Positions 56,701 through 64,000 of a stretch of DNA of 64,000 bases are shown here, piece after piece. Within the stretch, counting starts at the first letter, position 1; every line of letters starts with the position of its first letter. The notes under the pieces are model-generated. The model had not been told where the DNA came from. It saw only the letters and a program-made list of their open reading frames with translations, and ran no database searches. Both the position numbers and the translations under genes were made by a program. The stretch is from Leptasterias polaris. Its lineage: Eukaryota; Echinodermata; Asteroidea; Forcipulatida; Asteriidae. The stretch spans positions 2,971,501-3,035,500 of the forward strand of contig JAZGTN010000085.1 in the NCBI GenBank assembly GCA_037783415.1, in the 5' to 3' direction.

Positions 56701-58335
56701 CCTGGTGTTCCTTTTTATGTTTTTATTTTAGGGTTGTTTATTTTACTTTTGGCCGTTAATGATTTGATGTTCAAGGGTTATAAATTAAACTCGAACGCAC
56801 ATTTAAGTAAGAGGAGCAGTGGCCCAGTGGATGGGCTCCGGACTCTGAACCCAAAGGTACTGGGTTCGATTCCAGGTTGTTCTTTTTGTACTCTTAAGGC
56901 TATTGGTTTACGCAGGATAGGCCTACTATCCCAAATGAAAAACCTTGCTTTATACTTGGTAAATAATTTGCAAGAGGAACGCATAGGCTATATACCAGTA
57001 GTTTACTTTTTAGCTGCTGTTGATTTGATATCCTAGGATTTTAAATTAAACTCGCAAGCATGTTAAGTAAGAAGAGCAGTGGTCCATTGGAAGGGCTCCG
57101 GACTCTGCACCAAATGGTACTGGGTTCGAGCCCCTGGTGTTCCTTTTTATGTTTTTATTTTAGGGTTGTTTATTTTACTTTTGGCCGTTAATGATTTGAT
57201 GTTCAAGGGTTATAAATTAAACTCGAATGCACATTTAAGTAAGAGGAACAGTGGCCCAGTGGATGGGCTCCCGACTCTGAACCCAAAGGTACTGGGTTCG
57301 ATTCCCGGTTGTTCTTTTTGTACTCTTAAGGCTATTGGTTTACACAGGATAGGCCTACTATCCCAAATGAAAAACCTTGCTTTATACTTGGTAAATAATT
57401 TGCAAGAGGAACGCATAGGCTATATACCAATAGTTTACTTTTTAGCTGCTGTTGATTTGATATCCTAGGATTTTAAATTAAACTCGAACGCTTGTTAAGT
57501 AAGAAGAGCACTGGTCCAGTGGAAGGGCTCCGGACTCTGCACCAAATGGTACTGGGTTCGAGCCCCTGGTGTACCTTTTTATGTTATTATTTTAGGGTTG
57601 TTTATTTTACTTTTGGCCGTTAATGATTTGATGTTCAAGTGTTATAAATTAAACTCGAATGCACATTTAAGTAAGAGGAGCAGTGGCCCAGTGGATTTGC
57701 TCCGGACTCTGAACCCAAAGGTACTGGGTTAGATTCCCGGTTGTTCTTTTTGTACTCTTAAGGCTATTGGTTTACGCAGGATAGGCCTACTATCCCAAAT
57801 GAAAAACCTTGCTTTATACTTGGTAAATAATTTGCAAGAGGAACGCATAGGCTATATACCAGTAGTTTACTTTTTAGCTGCTGTTGATTTGATATCCTCG
57901 GATTTTAAATTAAACTCGAAAGCATGTTAAGTAAGAAGAGCAGTGGTCCAGTGGAAGGGCTCCGGACTCTGCACCAAATGGTACTGGGTTCGAGCCCCTG
58001 GTGTTCCTTTTTATGTTTTTATTTTAGGGTTGTTTATTTTACTTTTGGCCGTTAATGATTTGATGTTCAAGGGTTATAAATTAAACTCGAATGCACATTT
58101 ATGTAAGAGTAGCAGTCGCCCAGTGGATGTGCTCCGGACTGTGAACCCAAAGGTACTGGGTTCGATTCCCGGTTGTTCTTTTTGTACTCTTAAGGCTATT
58201 GGTTTACGCAGGATAGGCCTACTATCCCAAATGAAAAACCTTGCTTTATACTTGGTAAATAATTTGCAAGAGGAACGCATAGGCTATATACCAGTAGTTT
58301 ACTTTTTAGCTGCTGTTGATTTGATATCCTAGGAT
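53792..58335 (+). repeat. Higher-order repeat block, period 2423 bp (11 heads)
   Basis: Markers at 53792/56215, 54224/56647, 54656/57079 and 55520/57943, 2423 apart. It overlaps the right part of the 3550-bp block, so it arose by a later tandem duplication inside it. A base change at 56632 (GTTAAG to GTAAAG) removes the usual stop and fuses two repeat ORFs into one of 273 codons. Confidence 0.92.
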
Positions 58336-58716
58336 TTTAAATTAAACTCGAACGCATGCTAGGTAAGAAGAGCAGTGGTCCAGTGGAAGGGCTCCGGACT
58401 CTCAACCCAAAGGTCCTGGGTTCGATTCCCGGTTGATCTTTTTGTACTCTTAATGCCATTGGTTTACGCAGGATACTAAGGCATATGAAAAACCTTGCTT
58501 ACACTTTGTAAATAATTTGCGAGTGGAAGGCACACGCTTTTTCTACCAGTAGTTCACTTTTTAGCTGCTGTTGATTTGATATCCTAGGATTTTAAATTAA
58601 ACTCGAACGCTTGTTAAGTAAGAAGAGCACTGGTCCAGTGGAAGGGCTCCGGACTCTGCACCAAATGGTACTGGGTTCGAGCCCCTGGTGTACCTTTTTA
58701 TGTTATTATTTTAGGG

Positions 58717-61700
58717 TTGTTTATTTTACTTTTGGCCGTTAATGATTTGATGTTCAAGGGTTATAAATTAAACTCGAATGCACATTTAAGTAAGAGGAGC
58801 AGTGGCCCAGTGGATGTGCTCCGGACTCTGAACCCAAAGGTACTGGGTTCGATTCCCGGTTGTTCTTTTTGTACTCTTAAGGCTATTGGTTTACGCAGGA
58901 TAGGCCTACTATCCCAAATGAAAAACCTTGCTTTATACTTGGTAAATAATTTGCAAGAGGAACGCATAGGCTATATACCAGTAGTTTACTTTTTAGCTGC
59001 TGTTGATTTGATATCCTAGGATTTTAAATTAAACTCGCAAGCATGTTAAGTAAGAAGAGCAGTGGTCCAGTGGAAAGGCTCCGGACTCTGCACCAAATGG
59101 TACTGGGTTCGAGCCCCTGGTGTTCCTTTTTATGTTTTTATTTTAGGGTTGTTTATTTTACTTTTGGCCGTTAATGATTTGATATTCAAGGGTTATAAAT
59201 TAAACTCGAATGCACATTTAAGTAAGAGGAGCAGTGGCCCAGTGGATGGTCTCCGGACTCTGAACCCAAAGGTACTGGGTTCGATTCCCGGTTGTTCTTT
59301 TTGTACCCTTAAGGCTATTGGTTTACGCAGGATAGGCCTACTATCCCAAATGAAAAACCTTGCTTTATACTTGGTAAATAATTTGCAAGAGGAACGCATA
59401 GGCTATATACCAGTAGTTTACTTTTTAGCTGCTGTTGATTTGATATCCTGGCATTTTAAATTAAACTCGAAAGCATGTTAAGTAAGAAGAGCAGTGGTCC
59501 AGTGGAACGGCTCCGGACTCTGCACCAAATGGTACTGTGTTCGAGCCCCTGGTGTTCCTTTTTATGTTTTTATTTTAGGGTTGTTTATTTTACTTTTGGC
59601 CGTTAATGATTTGATGTTCAAGGGTTATAAATTAAACTCGAATGCACATTTAAGTAAGAGGAGCAGTGGCCCAGTGGATGTGCTCCGGACTCTGAACCCA
59701 AAGGTACTGGGTTCGATTCCCGGTTGTTCTTTTTGTACTCTTAAGGCTATTGGTTTACGCAGGATAGGCCTACTATCCCAAATGAAAAACCTTGCTTTAT
59801 ACTTGGTAAATAATTTGCAAGAGGAACGCATAGGCTATATACCAGTAGTTTACTTTTTAGCTGCTGTTGATTTGATATCCTAGGATTTTAAATTAAACTC
59901 GAACGCATGCTAGGTAAGAAGAGCAGTGGTCCAGTGGAAGGGCTCCGGACTCTCAACCCAAAGGTACTGGGTTCGATTCCCGGTTGTTCTTTTTGTACTC
60001 TTAAGGCTATTGGTTTACGCAGGATAGGCCAACTATAGGTGCAAATGAAAAACCTTGCTTTATACTTGGTAAATAATTTGCAAGAGGAACGCATAGGCTA
60101 TATACCAGTAGTTTACTTTTTAGCTGCTGTTGATTTGATATCCTAGGATTTTAAATTAAACTCGCAAGCATGTTAAGTAAGAAGAGCAGTGGTCCAGTGG
60201 AAGGGCTCCGGACTCTGCACCAAATGGTACTGGGTTCGAGCCCCTGGTGTTCCTTTTTATGTTTTTATTTTAGGGTTGTTTATTTTACTTTTGGCCGTTA
60301 ATGATTTGATGTTCAAGGGTTATAAATTAAACTCGAATGCACATTTAAGTAAGAGGAACAGTGGCCCAGTGGATGGGCTCCGGACTCTGAACCCAAAGGT
60401 ACTGGGTTCGATTCCCGGTTGTTCTTTTTGTACTCTTAAGGATATTGGTTTACGCAGGATAGGCCTACTATCCCAAATGAAAAACCTTGCTTTATACTTG
60501 GTAAATAATTTGCAAGAGGAACGCATAGGCTATATACCAGTAGTTTACTTTTTAGCTGCTGTTGATTTGATATCCTGGCATTTTAAATTAAACTCGAAAG
60601 CATGTTAAGTAAGAAGAGCAGTGGTCCAGTGGAACGGCTCCGGACTCTGCACCAAATGGTACTGGGTTCGAGCCCCTGGTGTTCCTTTTTATGTTTTTAT
60701 TTTAGGGTTGTTTATTTTACTTTTGGCCGTTAATGATTTGATGTTCAAGGGTTATAAATTAAACTCGAACGCACATTTAAGTAAGAGGAGCAGTGGCCCA
60801 GTGGATGGGCTCCGGACTCTGAACCCAAAGGTACTGGGTTCGATTCCAGGTTGTTCTTTTTGTACTCTTAAGGCTATTGGTTTACGCAGGATAGGCCTAC
60901 TATCCCAAATGAAAAACCTTGCTTTATACTTGGTAAATAATTTGCAAGAGGAACGCATAGGCTATATACCAGTAGTTTACTTTTTAGCTGCTGTTGATTT
61001 GATATCCTAGGATTTTAAATTAAACTCGCAAGCATGTTAAGTAAGAAGAGCAGTGGTCCAGTGGAAAGGCTCCGGACTCTGCACCAAATGGTACTGGGTT
61101 CGAGCCCCTGGTGTTCCTTTTTATGTTTTTATTTTAGGGTTGTTTATTTTACTTTTGGCCGTTAATGATTTGATGTTCAAGGGTTATAAATTAAACTCGA
61201 ATGCACATTTAAGTAAGAGGAGCAGTGGCCCAGTGGATGGTCTCCGGACTCTGAACCCAAAGGTACTGGGTTCGATTCCCGGTTGTTCTTTTTGTACCCT
61301 TAAGGCTATTGGTTTACGCAGGATAGGCCTACTATCCCAAATGAAAAACCTTGCTTTATACTTGGTAAATAATTTGCAAGAGGAACGCATAGGCTATATA
61401 CCAGTAGTTTACTTTTTAGCTGCTGTTGATTTGATATCCTGGCATTTTAAATTAAACTCGAAAGCATGTTAAGTAAGAAGAGCACTGGTCCAGTGGAACG
61501 GCTCCGGACTCTGCACCAAATGGTACTGTGTTCGAGCCCCTGGTGTTCCTTTTTATGTTTTTATTTTAGGGTTGTTTATTTTACTTTTGGCCGTTAATGA
61601 TTTGATGTTCAAGGGTTATAAATTAAACTCGAATGCACATTTAAGTAAGAGGAGCAGTGGCCCAGTGGATGTGCTCCGGACTCTGAACCCAAAGGTACTG

Positions 61701-64000
61701 GGTTCGATTCCCGGTTGTTCTTTGTGTACTCTTAAGGCTATTGGTTTACGCAGGATAGGCCTACTATCCCAAATGAAAAACCTTGCTTTATACTTGGTAA
61801 ATAATTTGCAAGAGGAACGCATAGGCTATATACCAGTAGTTTACTTTTTAGCTGCTGTTGATTTGATATCCTAGGATTTTAAATTAAACTCGAACGCATG
61901 CTAGGTAAGAAGAGCAGTGGTCCAGTGGAAGGGCTCCGGACTCTCAACCCAAAGGTACTGGGTTCGATTCCCGGTTGTTCTTTTTGTACTCTTAAGGCTA
62001 TTGGTTTACGCAGGATAGGCCAACTATAGGTGCAAATGAAAAACCTTGCTTTATACTTGGTAAATAATTTGCAAGAGGAACGCATAGGCTATATACCAGT
62101 AGTTTACTTTTTAGCTGCTGTTGATTTGATATCCTAGGATTTTAAATTAAACTCGCAAGCATGTTAAGTAAGAAGAGCAGTGGTCCAGTGGAAGGGCTCC
62201 GGACTCTGCACCAAATGGTACTGGGTTCGAGCCCTTGGTGTTCCTTTTTATGTTTTTATTTTAGGGTTGTTTATTTTACTTTTGGCCGTTAATGATTTGA
62301 TGTTCAAGGGTTATAAATTAAACTCGAATGCACATTTAAGTAAGAGGAACAGTGGCCCAGTGGATGGGCTCCGGACTCTGAACCCAAAGGTACTGGGTTC
62401 GATTCCCGGTTGTTCTTTTTGTACTCTTAAGGATATTGGTTTACGCAGGATAGGCCTACTATCCCAAATGAAAAACCTTGCTTTATACTTGGTAAATAAT
62501 TTGCAAGAGGAACGCATAGGCTATATACCAGTAGTTTACTTTTTAGCTGCTGTTGATTTGATATCCTGGCATTTTAAATTAAACTCGAAAGCATGTTAAG
62601 TAAGAAGAGCAGTGGTCCAGTGGAAGGGCTCCGGACTCTGCACCAAATGGTACTGGGTTCGAGCCCCTGGTGTTCCTTTTTATGTTTTTATTTTAGGGTT
62701 GTTTATTTTACTTTTGGCCGTTAATGATTTGATGTTCAAGGGTTATAAATTAAACTCGAACGCACATTTAAGTAAGAGGAGCAGTGGCCCAGTGGATGGG
62801 CTCCGGACTCTGAACCCAAAGGTACTGGGTTCGATTCCAGGTTGTTCTTTTTGTACTCTTAAGGCTATTGGTTTACGCAGGATAGGCCTACTATCCCAAA
62901 TGAAAAACCTTGCTTTATACTTGGTAAATAATTTGCAAGAGGAACGCATAGGCTATATACCAGTAGTTTACTTTTTAGCTGCTGTTGATTTGATATCCTA
63001 GGATTTTAAATTAAACTCGCAAGCATGTTAAGTAAGAAGAGCAGTGGTCCAGTGGAAAGGCTCCGGACTCTGCACCAAATGGTACTGGGTTCGAGCCCCT
63101 GGTGTTCATTTTTATGTTTTTATTTTAGGGTTGTTTATTTTACTTTTGGCCGTTAATGATTTGATGTTCAAGGGTTATAAATTAAACTCGAATGCACATT
63201 TAAGTAAGAGGAGCAGTGGCCCAGTGGATGGTCTCCGGACTCTGAACCCAAAGGTACTGGGTTCGATTCCCGGTTGTTCTTTTTGTACCCTTAAGGCTAT
63301 TGGTTTACGCAGGATAGGCCTACTATCCCAAATGAAAAACCTTGCTTTATACTTGGTAAATAATTTGCAAGAGGAATGCATAGGCTATATACCAGTAGTT
63401 TACTTTTTAGCTGCTGTTGATTTGATATCCTGGCATTTTAAATTAAACTCGAAAGCATGTTAAGTAAGAAGAGCACTGGTCCAGTGGAACGGCTCCGGAC
63501 TCTGCACCAAATGGTACTGTGTTCGAGCCCCTGGTGTTCCTTTTTATGTTTTTATTTTAGGGTTGTTTATTTTACTCTTGGCCGTTAATGATTTGATGTT
63601 CAAGGGTTATAAATTAAACTCGAATGCACATTTAAGTAAGAGGAGCAGTGGCCCAGTGGATGTGCTCCGGACTCTGAACCCAAAGGTACTGGGTTCGATT
63701 CCCGGTTGTTCTTTTTGTACTCTTAAGGCTATTGGTTTACGCAGGATAGGCCTACTATCCCAAATGAAAAACCTTGCTTTATACTTGGTAAATAATTTGC
63801 AAGAGGAACGCATAGGCTATATACCAGTAGTTTACTTTTTAGCTGCTGTTGATTTGATATCCTAGGATTTTAAATTAAACTCGAACGCATGCTAGGTAAG
63901 AAGAGCAGTGGTCCAGTGGAAGGGCTACGGACTCTCAACCCAAAGGTACTGGGTTCGATTCCCGGTTGTTCTTTTTGTACTCTTAAGGCTATTGGTTTAC
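58717..64000 (+). repeat. Higher-order repeat block, period 1991 bp (9 heads)
   Basis: Markers at 59062/61053/63044, 59888/61879, 60189/62180, 60621/62612 and 61572/63563, 1991 apart. 2423 minus 1991 is 432, exactly one B-A dimer. The block runs off the right edge. Confidence 0.92.

Larger units (their letters stand above)
33800..64000 (+). repeat. Satellite array with tRNA-like heads, over 30 kb, open at the right edge
   Basis: Head-to-tail monomers, all on plus. Each starts AAGTAAGA(G/A)GAGCAG and continues into a tRNA-like head with A box TGGCCCAGTGG (or TGGTCCAGTGG), B box GGTTCGATTCC (or GGTTCGAGCCC) and a T5 run, then a tail ending TTAAATTAAACTCGAANGCA. Three main monomers: B about 171 bp (short tail, CTTTTTATGTTTTTATTTTA), A about 261 bp (long tail, GGATAGGCCTACTATCCC), C about 255 bp (ACTAAGGCATATG tail). 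B plus A makes a 432-bp dimer. At about 221 bp per head I estimate about 135 heads. No protein-coding function is supported. Confidence 0.96.

Noticed and set aside
35527..63865. Dozens of near-identical 100-139 codon ORFs (and one of 273) on plus, 66-70 codon ORFs on minus
   Set aside because: They read through the tRNA-like heads and AT-rich tails; both strands are open at once, starts and stops follow the repeat period, and the product shows no domain. The 273-codon case comes from one base change at 56632. Satellite by-products, not a protein family.
33800..64000. A cluster of functional tRNA genes
   Set aside because: Acceptor, D and T arms can pair, but the anticodon stem has only about two pairs in all main types, and heads are embedded in satellite monomers. 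Kept as tRNA-derived repeats.
33800..64000. CRISPR-like array
   Set aside because: Repeats are 170-260 bp with no unique spacers, in a eukaryotic context.

Overview
The window looks like nuclear DNA from a marine invertebrate deuterostome. An echinoderm is my best guess, but this is inference only. The evidence is one intron-rich metazoan gene with GT..AG introns, APE-type non-LTR retrotransposons, many tRNA-headed SINEs and small TIR/MITE-like repeats, and vertebrate-type TTAGGG/CCCTAA blocks. Nothing indicates a prokaryote: there are no operons and no long single-exon genes.

Region 1 (988-27727, + strand) holds the only real cellular gene found, beta-ureidopropionase (UPB1). I placed 12 coding exons with consistent splice phases; together they give 349 residues plus a stop. 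About 35-40 N-terminal residues are missing, so the first exon should lie left of the window. The gene covers about 27 kb because its introns are full of repeats: a 24-bp minisatellite open on both strands, a 95-bp-arm foldback element, a TIR element nested inside a MITE, three SINE types, a decayed LINE with a 2A-like motif and a palindromic 5' region, a mariner-like fragment, degenerate telomere-like repeats, and a tandem array carrying tRNA-like B boxes.

Region 2 (27728-33800) is intergenic and AT-rich. It holds a perfect CCCTAA block, a degenerate 7-bp repeat tract, MITEs and a minus-strand RT fragment. I see no gene.

Region 3 (about 33800 to the right edge, over 30 kb) is one head-to-tail satellite. 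Every monomer (types about 171, 255 and 261 bp) starts with a tRNA-like segment carrying an RNA polymerase III A box, a B box and a T5 run. By unit length I estimate about 135 heads. Monomers are grouped into higher-order repeats of 1119, 2662, 3550, 2423 and 1991 bp that follow one another. The array does not end inside the window. It is the most unusual object here: a satellite with higher-order structure, like that of centromeric satellites, whose every monomer carries what looks like a minimal pol III transcription unit.
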